Below, in pieces: positions 52,975 to 63,837 of a stretch of DNA of 64,000 bases. The notes under the pieces were generated by a model that searched no databases, had not been told where the DNA came from, and worked only from the letters and a program-made list of their open reading frames with translations. The translations under genes were made by a program, and so were the position numbers. Numbering within the stretch: the stretch's first letter is position 1; every line of letters begins with the position of its first letter. The stretch covers positions 29,019,253 through 29,083,252 of the forward strand of contig OX377203.1 in the NCBI GenBank assembly GCA_947396885.1. Direction: 5' to 3'. Source of the DNA: Heligmosomoides polygyrus polygyrus (taxonomy: Eukaryota; Nematoda; Chromadorea; Rhabditida; Heligmosomidae).

Positions 52975-53575
52975 CGATCCGGCCCTAGTTTATACTTGCG
53001 CCGCTGCGCGGCGTGGTTGGGTTAAGGGCCCCACAGACTTCTGCGGCAACACCGCTCGCCGCTGTGGTTAAGGATAGGGCAGGGACGCTGCCGGCTGCGA
53101 GCTTTGCGTCCCTGCCCTATGATGAAGGATAGGGCAGCGGCAACGCCCCAGAAGTCTGGGAGGGCCTTTAGATATCGACCGGGCGGCGCGAAAAATCGCT
53201 ATAGGTTCATGCACACTTCTGCGACACCGCGGCGCGGCAAGTGGGCGCGCCGCGGTGTCGCAGAAACCGGCGGTCGCATTTGAGCATCGTTACGGACAAC
53301 GGAACCGACGTCCCCGTGCATGCCGCGCCGCCAGGAATGATTTGAACGATTCCAGCCAGCGGCACTCAGCGCGGCGTCGCCTGTTATAGCCGCCCGACAG
53401 CCGCAAGAGTGTGCATGCCCCCACCTGCGGCACGTGTCGCAGTCAGTGTCGCGCCGCGTCATTTGCGGCTCTATGCTTTATCATGGCCGCGTCGCACTGT
53501 CGCAGAAGTGTGCATGGGCCTTATGGCGATCGTGATGCCGCGCTGCGCGGGGGCGCAAATATAAACCAGGGCTTA
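52975..53575. mobile_element. GC-rich nested palindrome
   Basis: The outer arms GGCCCTAGTTTATACTTGCG then CCGC are mirrored by GGGGGCGCAAATATAAACCA then GGGC at the right. Inside lie a fold-back at 53028-53167 (CACAGACTTCTGCGG and AGGGACGC mirrored by GCGTCCCT and CCAGAAGTCTGGG) and a perfect hairpin around 53217-53265 (TTCTGCGACACCGCGGCGCG mirrored). The AGGGCAGGGACGC block is shared with 19.5 kb. Confidence 0.7.
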
Positions 53576-54210
53576 CGCGGGCAGTCGTGTTCGACCTGTT
53601 GTGACGTCCCCAGGACGGGCGACTGACAGGTCAGCCGTCTGCGACGCCTTCTCCTGCACGTCGGTGTTCCCGCGCCGGCCCGTGCCCTCTGCTTTGCTCG
53701 CGAAGCTGCTATCCTTTTGTGTCAGGCGAACTGCTCTGTTCACGCAACCGTCCCTCCAGTTATGGTCTGCTATCCTTCGAAACGAGAGACTCCCGAAGGC
53801 CGAAGTTCCATCGTCTTCATCGACATGACGAATATTCTTCCTCTATGGGATGCGTGGTGCAAGTCTAGCATTTTCCTGCATAGCATGCTCGCGAATTGTC
53901 GGAAGAACTTTTAACACCTTGACGACCACACGATTTTTTCTTGCCAGAGATCGAGCGGTCTGGAAGAGTTGTGTTCCCCGCTGAGAAGACCTCCAGCCAA
54001 CAAAAGGACCATCAAAGTATCAAAGTAAAGTAAGTCACAACACCTAGCGACTGAGGCTTCGCTATAGAAGACGACGTTCTTTTCAGTTGCCTAATGTCAT
54101 CTGTTTGAGAAAACTGAAAGATGAACTACGCGCTCTTATCACTTCATTTCGGTCACAATTGGTCTAGAGGAAGGGAAGCAGCTCCTGAATGTTTTCAATT
54201 CTCACACAGA
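53576..54210. other. Unassigned
   Basis: A GC-rich start without a recognised frame. TTTTAACACCTTGACGACCA at 53911 resembles the possible TTAA-flanked terminus at 33687. Confidence 0.3.
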
Positions 54211-54212
54211 TA

Positions 54213-54688
54213 CGTTAGTTCGGCGTTAGTTAAAAGTTCCGATTCCACCGACACGACTCCGGTCGAAAAAATTTTTTCGCTGAAATTTCGTCTAGGAGGT
54301 TATTTGGGGGTGCTGATCACAAATCTGGCATCCGTTTCTCACGATTCTCTCGGAGACCACCCATGCCATTAACAAGGGTGGTCTGGGCAGGGCAACCGAT
54401 TTCGTCCAAACCTCGCCTAGGGGGGGGGGGGTTATTTGGGGGTGCTGATAACGAATCTGACATCCGTTTTTCGTTTTACGCTTGAGTTTGGGCGAAACGA
54501 AATCGGTGACCATTACCTTAGTCAACTGTACCTTCCATAAACTACCGTGCTCCAGCGTAAAACGAAAGATGGGTGTCAGATTTGTGATCAGCACCCCAAA
54601 TAACCCCCTAGACGAAGTTTCAGCGAAAAAAATTTTTTCGACTGAAGTCGTGTCGGTGGAGCCGGAACTTTTAAGTAGTGCCGTTAGT
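54213..54688. mobile_element. Fold-back element with ~110 bp arms and an internal direct repeat
   Basis: The left arm (AAAAGTTCCGATTCCACCGA, AAAAAATTTTTTCGCTGAAA, GGTTATTTGGGGGTGCTGAT) is repeated inverted on the right (ATCAGCACCCCAAATAACCC, TTTCAGCGAAAAAAATTTTT, GAACTTTTAAG). In addition GGTTATTTGGGGGTGCTGAT occurs twice in direct orientation (54298 and 54430, the second after a run of G). Confidence 0.8.
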
Positions 54689-54689
54689 T

Positions 54690-57284
54690 CTGCTGCAACC
54701 TAGAGTTCTTCTCTTGCACATTTCTGCGTGCGTTACTGAGAGGATGTTTCCATCCTCCCGTTTTCTGAGTTGCTGAAACTCTATAAGATGACCTTCTCTC
54801 TATCTTTCTTCTTGCAAGCGCTCAATGACAGTCGTCAAATTCAAACATGCAATGAAATGTGAGCATGATGCCTAGCTTGTGACTGTGCTTATCTTTCGTT
54901 CCATAACGTTGGTAAGCAGAGCAGCCTACAATTAAATCCCTGAAATTGTGGTCCCTACAGGTCCGATAGGCCGACCACATGCAATGCTATCTTGACACTC
55001 CTGCTTAAAGCTTCTCGCTATTGAAATGGTTGCTTAAAATTCGAAATTACAGTGCTTTCACGTGCTTTTACGATAGAGCTGATAAGAACATCATGAACAG
55101 GCAACAACTGATGAGCTAGAACGACATGTCAATAGTGCCTTCTGTGGGGTTATGTTCTCTCTCCAACGCACACAGACCGAGACGTTTTGCAGCGCTTCTT
55201 CGCCTATCTTTTGTACAATCATTTCCAGTGAGGCTTCCTATGCTTCAATTTATTATGGAATCCTTATTGAGAGGGGCAACTCATAACTGCAATGAAAGTA
55301 ATTAGCTTCATAGTTCTGCTAGAGCTAAGTTATACTCATGAAAGTGTTTGGTTCAAGAGGCAGTTTTTTTTACTTCCTTCTCAGCGACTATTGCTTCCGT
55401 GTTAGCCTTACCCCAAGGGTTTAAGGCGATTCAAGAACGATATCTGTCAATTTGATGGTCGATCGATCGAACGTCTAAAACAATGAAACGGCGAAAGCTT
55501 ATGGTCATACTAAAATAGAAAACAGATTCGAGAAAATTTGGAGAACTGACATCAGGCCAGCTTTGAGAGGATTCACTTCAGTTGATTCATGTCAAGTATA
55601 AGATCTGACCTCAGCAATATTTTATAGAAATAGAATGTATCGCGATTACAGAAAAGTGATTCATTAGCAATCCTCTTCACCTTTTATCCCTCATGGATGC
55701 CTTAGGTTGCTCTTTCAACATTTTCGTTACTGGTTTTCTGGGGTGCGCACGAATTCGCACGATTTTGGGGGCGGGGTCTCCAGCGCTGGGACGAGCAGTC
55801 GCGGCGATGCTTACGTGATTCCAGCGCGTAGCTGATTGAGTCAAGAGGATCGAGGCTTGTCTCACGCATGAGAGGGATGATTTCAAGGTAGGAGAAGGTG
55901 CACCAGTGCTTTCGGGAGCGCTGATTACGATTCCAGTGTTGTTTTCGTCGCAGTTTTTGTAGATTGATAACTTTATGCGATTTGCCAGATAGGTTTCAAG
56001 ACAATGCTAGTAGGTTCACGTTTCTAATGTTGGTATTTGTAGAGGTAAGCATAATTTCATTGCCTACCATTGCCAGCTGACTCAAACACTTGGAGGTGGG
56101 GATGTTTCTGAGCGTTATAAAGCTCAATCACTGCCTAATTTCACCCGAAAGCTTTTTGCTAGAGTAGGCTAGAATAGAACATGGAGCTTACTAACACGTA
56201 AGAAGTTTGAATGAAAGTTTTGAAAGGTGCTGATTAAAAGAGCTTCCTCGCTTTTCTCCCGACTGTAAAGGGGAAAGAAGGCTACGAACACGCGTACAAT
56301 GAAACACTTATATTGCAGAGTGGTAGAGATGCTAGGTATTAGATAAAAGAACTTTTAAGAAAGCGATACCTATTTATTTGACGCTTATTCGATATTGACT
56401 CGCGCAATAACAAAACAGCTTGTCCGCTAATGTTCTACCTCACACGAATAATTGCAGCGACCTTGCGAAAGCGAATTTCCTTCACAGATGGGAATGCTTA
56501 CTCTTAAGTGTATTCAGCAGCTAATAACTTCTTACAATGGAAGTTTCATAACAACAGCTTCTTCCTTCGAATATCTTTCAACCTCCTGACGACATTTCAA
56601 GACTTCTCGTCACCTGCAATTATATGCCAATGGGAAATTTTAAAGAAAGCACATTGGATTCCGGACTGAACACACGGGATTCCGCAATTCTAAGGCGCTA
56701 TCGGTTCTATTAGGAAGGAGTCAAAACCGAGAACCTATATTCTGTTCAATAGTTACACAGCATTGTAACAACGTCTGCGTGCCAGAAGTGTTCTCCAGCA
56801 CACAAATTCAAAAGAACTGCGCTGAACCAAGAGCACTTGCTAGAATCATTTAAACGAGGTGTATCAGATCTAGTTTTTATTGGAATTTCTTTAAAACATA
56901 ATGGAAGCGTGACGTTCAAACTGCTTTGTTTGCTGTGGGTGATGTTTAAGGCTCATAATCGAATATGGCATTGTTTTAATACCAGGTTTTTCAGAAAACG
57001 GTTGAGTTCCTCAATTTTCAGTCATTTGTTACCATTCATTCGCCGTTTTGAGAGAGCACACATGTGAGAGAGGGGCCTGTCGACTAGAGTGGCATGGTTG
57101 TATACGTTGGCGGTGAAAGAGTGTGTCAGACAGCGAGGAGAGCATGGTGGCGCGGAGGGCGCGAGACAACGCGACAACTTGTCCCAAATGGCGGCCACAG
57201 CCGTTGTCCCCGCCCCCAAAATCGTGCGCATTTGCATCCACCCGGTTTTCTGCCTTCTTCAATATTACTTTTTCCTCATTCGTA
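54690..57284. other. No recognisable feature
   Basis: A long stretch with very few frames above 60 codons. TTTTGGGGGCGGGG at 55762 resembles part of 57210-57220 in opposite orientation (CGCCCCCAAAATCGTGCGCA), a small dispersed repeat. Nothing else is identifiable. Confidence 0.4.
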
Positions 57285-58387
57285 CCATTTTCACGTTATA
57301 TTGGGCACCATTTTAAACAAGAAGAACACATTTGAAATCAAACTGAACATGTTCAAATCCAATTGAGCTCCTTCACACATTAAGCTAGAGTTTTTCAAAA
57401 AGATTAGATTATTTTTTTCAAATTTAGTATAATTTTCTTTTAAGTATTAGTTTCATTAACGAACAAGTGAACGCATTGTGATAAGTTTTTACAAAATTCA
57501 AATTTACACATTGTTACAAATTCTGCAATGTTTATACCTTTAAATAATGGTTTAAGGATTGCTTTGTAGTGCAGGAAAACGGCTATTTTTTAGTGCCAAA
57601 AGAAGAGATGGCACCATGCCTCCTTCCAAGGCGTCGGGATTTTTATTCAACTGATACCAAAATTTTTGTTTGTATGGCGTTTCACACCTGTAACCAATGC
57701 AAAAGATACAATTGCAAACATCACACTTCGCACTCACACTATCATAAAAAAGGATAAAGGACGGCGTTACTCAATCCCTTCTGGGATGCGCCAGCGCATT
57801 CTACTTCTACGGGATGTCGTGGAGGCGAGTTGAATGCGTATTTGGCCATACAATGACTTGCGGTGGCCAGCCGATGAACAAGTCAGCGCTTTATCCTTCC
57901 CAGACAAGTCTGGTACCAATCCACCGACCCCGGAGGGATGGAAGGCTTGGTTGGCCTGGGCGGGAAATCCGAACCAAGAACCTGGTATCGGGTGCACACG
58001 ACAGTCGCGCCTCCTCCGACTGCGCTACACGCGCCCCACACTATCAATCATGTAAAAATCGCGAGATTTTGGATGGCGCGATGTCGTCCTTTAATGCAGT
58101 ATATGATTTCTGTCTTGTCGCGTTTTAGAATATTATTTAATTTATTACTCTTTAAACAACGATTTTATAGGATTGATGCTTTTATTTGGGCAACCGGACT
58201 AAAACGTTTCAATTTCAACGAAGGTTGAACCAAATTGTCCTAGAACTACAAAATTTTATTTATTCTAACCATCTTCAAGAGCCTGTAGTTCAACATATAA
58301 GAAGCTCGCTTCAGTTTGGATGACATTCACTTTGATATCAGAAACACTGGGTCTGTTTAGATGTTAGGTGTTAAATTTGACGTCAAA
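57285..58387 (+). mobile_element. Family A copy 6, split by a SINE-1 insertion
   Basis: The left end TTTTCACGTTATATTGGGCA and the inverted right end (read inward TTTGACGTCAAATTTAACAC) agree, and both are preceded by CCATTTT outward. Before the SINE, the plus strand encodes LLPRRRDFYSTDTKIFVC then MAFHTCNQCKRYNCKHH, giving the same Cys-X5-Cys-X2-Cys-X4-Cys-X2-His spacing as copy 5 despite many substitutions. After the SINE the match resumes (AAAAATCGCGAGATTTTGGA). Net of the SINE the copy is about 800 bp. Confidence 0.7.
57745..58036 (-). mobile_element. SINE-1 copy with perfect 10 bp TSD inside family A
   Basis: A full-length minus-strand copy: the tail AAAAAAGGATAAAGGACGGC at the left, the head CTGCGCTACACGCGCCC at the right. 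CACACTATCA flanks it at 57735-57744 and 58037-58046. Because it interrupts family A sequence, it is younger than that element's insertion. It is the least decayed copy together with 13377 and 28784. Confidence 0.94.
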
Positions 58388-58429
58388 ATGGCAGCTACTC
58401 TTTTTTCATTCCTTCCAAATCCGCACTGT

Positions 58430-58755
58430 ACTGGAACAACCGCCCGTAGGTGCCAGAGGACCGGAAATGACATCGCAGGCGCAACTCGTCCTAACCTGTC
58501 GGGACAGGTCATCGCAGCTCCTGCAGTGCCTGATTCCTGCACCTGGGCCCTTATCACTTGTCAACCTGGTCAAGCCACGTGGCGATGGGCATGTGAGGCG
58601 GCTGCCGACGGGTACGACCACTTGGACTTCTCCGCTGATCCACGGAGCCGGCAAATGTCGTCGGTGGCGCCATCGGTCCCACCAGCTCAGACGGATGGGC
58701 AGAACCTTCCTGCGAGCTACTGCAAAGGGAATCAGAAGCTGCCCGATGGAGTGGT
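58430..58755 (+). CDS. Possible GC-rich exon, unknown protein
   Basis: A GC-rich island between AT-rich flanks ends at a donor-like GAGTG|GTAAGT (58752). Two plus frames and a minus frame are open. The frame of 58361-58798 has the more protein-like composition (VPDSCTWALITCQPGQATWR, ACEAAADGYDHLDFSADP) and common GC-ending codons. An acceptor could be the ACATCGCAG at about 58478. No domain is recognised, and the frame choice is a judgement. Confidence 0.28.
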
Positions 58756-58759
58756 AAGT

Positions 58760-59090
58760 TATCTGCATTTACAACTAAACAATCAACTCTTAATATAATC
58801 GCGCATACCTGTATAAATCTGTGAAACGGCAAATTGCCATTATCAAAACTGCCTCGTTACTCTGTAGAAACTGGGTGAGGCCATGGCAGTTCGGGTTCCC
58901 ATTTATCGAAACGGAAGAGTTCTTCGCCACAGCCGTTGGTAGCGGGGATGTGGATAATTACGATTTACGATTATATGACTTACGGTGATTTTCGGAAGTC
59001 GGTCGTAAATCGAAAATTTTCGTAGATATGGTCTTTGATCAAGAACAGTTAGCGTCCAATTGACGAGACTGCCCGAGTTATAATCTTACC
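58760..59090. other. No recognisable feature
   Basis: Nothing identifiable. Confidence 0.35.
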
Positions 59091-59091
59091 A

Positions 59092-59146
59092 GACGTTCGG
59101 CGGCCTCGCGGCCGCAAACGTCTGGATGGGGGCTTCGCCCCCAAAT
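59092..59146. repeat. Two adjacent GC-rich hairpins
   Basis: CCAGACGTTCGGCGGCC is mirrored by GGCCGCAAACGTCTGG, and next to it TGGGGGCTTCGCCCCCA forms a tight stem-loop with the stable CTTCG loop. Confidence 0.85.
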
Positions 59147-59159
59147 CCCGAGAAAAGAA

Positions 59160-59776
59160 CAACCCCAATCTTCCTCCTTTCTTCTTTAGGCCTGTAAAAA
59201 ACTGGATTTACTATATAGATTAGTGCAGTGGGATATGGTAGGGCAGAATTTTCATTGCTCGTATGAAGTCTATCCACCCTCCATCACATGTACGCGATTT
59301 ATTCTCCGAAGCGCTCGTTCTCTGCATGTCGAGAAACAGGTAATGGGAGTCCCAATCCGGTGCTTAATCAGCAAAACCATAATTAAAATTAATCAGTATT
59401 GGTCGACACCACTTACTGTCCGACGGCAATATTACTCCGAATCCCATGTAATATCATTCCCTCTACCCCTCCTCCCCCCCCCCCCCCCCCCACTCCCGAA
59501 ATACTTCCTTTCCTATGTGCTGGCAAAGAAACGGAGTGAGAGTCAAGCACGCACATGAGCACACTGAGTATCGATTCACGTGTCACTACGTTGCCACGAC
59601 GTCTACGACACTCCTTCTGAACTCTCACACACGTGCCACGAATTCTGTAAGTCGTCTTCAGAAATCCGACACACACTGAACGATGTTGAGGGAAAATGCA
59701 GGTCCCCCCCCCCTTACTCACGCTCCCCTCTAATGGTCCCCTTTGTTGCCCTCTCCTATTGGTCGCCCTTACTCGG
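59160..59776. other. Unassigned, with poly-C tracts
   Basis: Poly-C runs at about 59473-59490 and 59705-59713. 59580-59700 contains loosely related precursors of the following 42 bp repeat. Confidence 0.35.
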
Positions 59777-60030
59777 AATCCCTACGCAAGTTGAACGACG
59801 TCTGCAGCGCGTCTTCTAAATCCCTACGTACGTTGAACGACATCTTCAGCACGTCTTCTGAATCCCTACGTACGTTGAACGACGCCTTCAGCACGTCTTC
59901 TGAATCTTGACTCACGACGTCCTCAGCACGTCTTCTGAATCCCTACGCACGTTAGACGACGTCTTCAGCACGTCTTCTGAATCCAGACGCACCTGAACAA
60001 CGTCTACGGCACTCCTCCCGAATCCTTACG
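59777..60030. repeat. 42 bp minisatellite, about six units
   Basis: Units starting AATCCCTACGTACGTTGAAC and ending GCACGTCTTCTG begin at 59777, 59819, 59861, 59903, 59938 and 59980; the fourth unit has lost 7 bases. Since 42 is divisible by three, one frame reads a 14-residue repeat (ESLRTLNDVFSTSS), but stops interrupt the others and no gene is evident. Confidence 0.92.
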
Positions 60031-60354
60031 CTCTGCACTCGATCCCCATTCATACCCTGATACTTTGCCCCTTGAATATCTCGTAAACTTGGACGATCAA
60101 CCGCCAAGGATATAGTTCGCCAGCAATCGTCCAAGGTTAAGCTCAAAGGAAGCCCGGCTGGCATACGCCGCACTGAAATAGGCATCTCTAGGCTTCGGTC
60201 CCCCTCCCCGTGACGGACGCGTGACATTAGCCGATTATGTATGGTAGGAAGGATTAACAATAATACTTAATATTGATATTATTATTTATTATTATTTATT
60301 ACAGGGATAAAATCCATGTAAAAACAATGGGAAACCTATAAAATGACATCCATA
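60031..60354. other. No recognisable feature
   Basis: An AT-rich ATTATTTATT stretch at 60270-60302; otherwise nothing. Confidence 0.4.
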
Positions 60355-60356
60355 TA

Positions 60357-61451
60357 TTAGGTTGTCCCACAAGTCCCCGCCGTTTTGTTCAACGATTCAT
60401 CGTGGGTTTTGCCGGCGGTCTCTTGCATAGCGTCATATAGCTTTCGAAAGGAAATGATTTGCTGTATCAGAATATGTATTGCTTTTCTTTTTTCATCCAG
60501 AATTTTATCAATTTTTAGGTCCTTATAGTGAAAAGTGAAAAACTAGCCACTTGCGTACTTGTTCTCTCCGCTTAGGTTTGTAATTTTTTGCGCAGTTTTT
60601 CATAGCATTTGAAAGACAATATTCTGTACAACAAGAATACTTTTTGGCCCTATTTGCTCACTTGTCCCTTATTGATTTTTAGGCCATCAAATTGGGACGT
60701 CCGTCTTTTCCGTCTGAATTTTTACCGACAGCTCGGTTCTGTGGTTGGACTTTTTGCTTTCTGTTACATGTTGGTCGGAAGAGGATGTCTTGCTCAATGA
60801 GAAATTCAATGAGAAAATGAGAATTTCGTTTATTGTATCATGCTGATTTCTGTCGAATATCAGAGGTGGAGTTGTTGGTGAAGATGATTTTTCTGTTTTT
60901 AGAATTTTGTTGATATTCGATAGACATCAGCATGAGCCAATAAACGCGGCACAAATTCTTATTGAGCAAGACATCCTCTTTCGACCGGCATATGACACCG
61001 AGCAAAAAAGTCCAACCACAGAACCGAGCTGTCGGTAAAAATTCGGACGGAAAAGTCGGATGTCTCAATTTGATGGCCTAAAAATCAATAAGGGACAAGT
61101 GAGCAAATAGAACCAACACGTATCCTTGTATTACAGAACCTTTCAAATGCTTCTGAGCCTTCCAAATGCTATGGGACAGCTGCGCAAAATATTCCAAAAC
61201 TAATCGAGGGAAGCAACTGCGCAAGTGGCTAGTTTTTCACTTTTCTTTAAATTTTTTTTTAAAAATGAAAAAAAAAGTAAATAAATTAAAAAAAAGTAAA
61301 TTGATTTTAGGATAAAAAAAAGAAATGCAAAACATGGCCTGATAGAGCAAATCATTTTCTTTTGAAAGCTGTATGGCGCTATGCAAGAGATCACCGGCGA
61401 AATTCACAGTGAATCGTTGAAAAAACGGCGAGGACTTATGAGGCAACCTAA
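60357..61451. mobile_element. Palindromic element with mariner-type ends (~1.1 kb)
   Basis: The left end TTAGGTTGTCCCACAAGTCC then CCGCCGTTTT and the inverted right end (TTAGGTTGCCTCATAAGTCC then TCGCCGTTTT) agree at high identity for more than 130 bases, and pairing continues to near the centre at about 60900 (for example CTATTTGCTCACTTGTCCCT mirrored at 61090). TA flanks both sides (60355-60356, 61452-61453). No transposase motif is found in either arm. It is a full-length inverted duplication of one end region of a mariner-type element. Confidence 0.9.
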
Positions 61452-61453
61452 TA

Positions 61454-61829
61454 ACATTAGCTAACGTTCTAGACCGAGGCATGATAATTAGAAAGAACGA
61501 TGCAATAACAAACACCCAGAAATAAATGAAAAACAGAAAGGTGAACAAACAAGAACAACTCTGCCACAAGATCCCGCTATGTCTCTAGCTTGTATGGAAT
61601 GCCCGCGTTTTTATCAAGTTTCACATAATCCGGACCTGCTGTACACATTATCAACAACAAAAAAATCATGCTGAAGTGAAGATTTTGCGGTTTCATTGAA
61701 ATTGTATGTCCTCCAGCTCGGGTTTTAGATGGTCTCGCCATGAATAAGTCACGTTTACCAACTCCACAGAAACCGTGTAAAATTTTGTGAATCAAAGATT
61801 CTTCATGTGTATTAAAGTAGGTCTGCCGT
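61454..61829. other. No recognisable feature
   Basis: Nothing identifiable. Confidence 0.35.
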
Positions 61830-62465
61830 TCAATTCGGTTGTCTCTTACTTACTTGGGAATAGCTTGGTATCAAACACACATTTATTCACTGACAATAGT
61901 TTTCTAGTGAAACTATTTTGGACTTCTTCAAGTCTAAGCATGTTCGTCTTCTTGACTGCTTGAAATATTGCTGTTCCATACTCAAGTATCGGCCTGACGT
62001 CAGTCTTAGAGGTTTTGACGAGGACAGAAGGGTTTTTTTGCGGAAAGTCTCCTTAAGAGATTGTGTACTACTACAATCGCTTTAGTTGCAATTTGATAGC
62101 AGTGGGCGTCCAAATCTAATTTGCATCGAGGAGAGACCCATATCTGCTGCTTGATCAGTGTTTGTAACCTCATTTTCGCCTAATCTGGATGAGTTTTTCT
62201 TCCTAAATGGAGCACCTTAGCTTTTCTTTAGAAAAGGGAGCTATCACTCGTCGGACCAGAGATCAAAAGCATCGGTGGCTTGTTGCAGAAGGTTTTGATT
62301 GTGGAGTGGTGAGCTGTGGTGGATTCCTACGTTCTCTGCAAAACCCATGCATTTCGCTCCTGAGCTCGTTATTAGCGATGGCAAACCGCGGGTATAAATA
62401 TCAAATAGAATAGAGGATATAAGGCAACCTTGTGGAACCCCACTAAGACTCAGCTGAGATGTGAT
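61830..62465 (-). pseudogene. CR1-type LINE reverse transcriptase fragment
   Basis: On the minus strand, across frame changes: a GVPQG-like start (GGGGTTCCACAAGGTTGCC), ILFDIYTRGLPSLI, a region rich in HHSSPLHNQNLLQQATDAFD, CKLDLDAHCYQIATKAI, and KTDVRPILEYGTAIFQAVKK then TNMLRLEEVQNSFTRKLLSV. R.ILEY...(V/I)(W/F)...L.....L..VQ..FTR is the thumb region typical of CR1/Jockey LINEs. The active-site FADD box is not preserved. The fragment lacks both ends. Confidence 0.6.
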
Positions 62466-62469
62466 TAGT

Positions 62470-62955
62470 TGAAATTAACGTACGGTGAAAGTTACAGTAA
62501 TAGTTCTGAACTCAACTATACAATAACAAGTGCTCCGACACGCCTAACGGCGTGTCTCGCACTTGCGCGCTTCGCACGACTTTGTAACCTTACTGACCTA
62601 TGGAAAGTAGTTTTTGTAAAACATAAAATTCGCTAGCATCTAGGAACTTGGTGCGCACTTTGTCGGCATCAAGCGTTTCACCACTTCGGTACCTTCATCA
62701 TAGACATTCTTTCCTGACCGGCCAGTAATGCTATTGGTTTGTGCTGCGCAATACTTCTGCCCCTCAGGTTGTTCCTCCGCAATCGTTCTCATGCTCAACA
62801 GCCAGCGTTTCAAGTTGTCTTTGACATGTCTTCCGAAGCCAGGTTTCCCCCTCTCGTTTCTTCTTACTGGATCTAATTGCTGGTTCGATTTTACTGGTCT
62901 TCCCTCCCCCTCTTTAGTCCCCCACCTTCCTGGTCCCAACTACTGGCCACTTCTT
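62470..62955. other. Unassigned; two small hairpins
   Basis: GACACGCCTAACGGCGTGTC (62537-62556) is a hairpin, followed by CGCACTTGCGCGCTTCGC. Frames at 62640-62939 (minus) and 62728-63090 (plus) are open but not recognised. Confidence 0.3.
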
Positions 62956-62959
62956 TGTT

Positions 62960-63760
62960 TCCACTATAGACCCTACTGTTTTCTTCTTGTTGATTTCCCC
63001 GTCCTGGCCTCCCCTCCAGGTTCTTCCTTTCCTTCCTGGTCGCTCTACCGGTCCACCATAGATTTCCTCCTTACCGCCCTTCTCCACTAGTGATCCTCCT
63101 ATGCTCATGGCACGATCGTTGACACGTATTCAGAATCAGGATGCTTGCTGCGCGGCGAAGGAGGCCCGTTTTCTGGATCAAGAAGCTCAAAAGCGCGCGC
63201 AGTCGCCGCTGTGTCGAGCATGAAGAGGCTATGCGTATGTCAGATTCCTTGTTCTCCATATGAATTCCCTGACGGCTCCCTTCTTGTTGGTTCCCCGTCC
63301 CGGTCCCGCCTTCAGGTCCCACGTAGATTCCTTCATCTCCCCCCCCCCCCCCTCGGGATCCTCTATACTAATCTACCCCAATTAAATAGGCCTCCCACGC
63401 TCACGACACGACGACGGCGAGCGAATGCCCATTGCGTGACGTCGGTGTCACATTCTCGAAATCCGGTCTCTCTTAATGGTGATGGATCCCCTTGCTGATC
63501 CTCCTTACTGTCTCTCCTCTGATTGCTAACTCCCTAATGATCACTACATATTGCCTAAACTCTTCTTGGTGCCACCTCCTGGCCTACTTCCTTGTTCCCC
63601 ACATCGACTATCTCGATGCTCCTCCTGGTCGCTGCCTCCTGATCGCCGTCGGTTCTCCACCCTCAAAGTCTCCCTTCCACCCTTACCCCTTTAGTAGCCA
63701 TCTTATGCTAATGGCTCGAAGTCGGCTTCTGAATCTGGACGCTCAGAAACGCGCGTTGTG
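62960..63760. repeat. Possible diverged ~300 bp tandem units
   Basis: Pyrimidine-rich blocks (CCTTCCTGGTCGCTCTACCG, CTTGTTGGTTCCCCGTCC, CTCCTGGTCGCTGCCTCCTG), each followed by ATGCTCATGG / ACGCTCACGA / ATGCTAATGG, recur near 63100, 63395 and 63705. The sequence after the first and third also matches (CAGAATCAGGATGC.. / GAATCTGGACGC..). The units are heavily diverged, so a tandem origin is tentative. Confidence 0.35.
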
Positions 63761-63837
63761 ATGTTGAGTTAAGCGGTAAAGGGCTGCGTTTTTCCTGCTG
63801 CAGCAACATCCCACGATCATTAGCAAATTTTGCCCGC

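Noticed and set aside
62640..63322. Gly-rich protein genes on the minus strand
   Set aside because: The glycines come from pyrimidine-rich, partly repeated DNA on the plus strand; frames break often.
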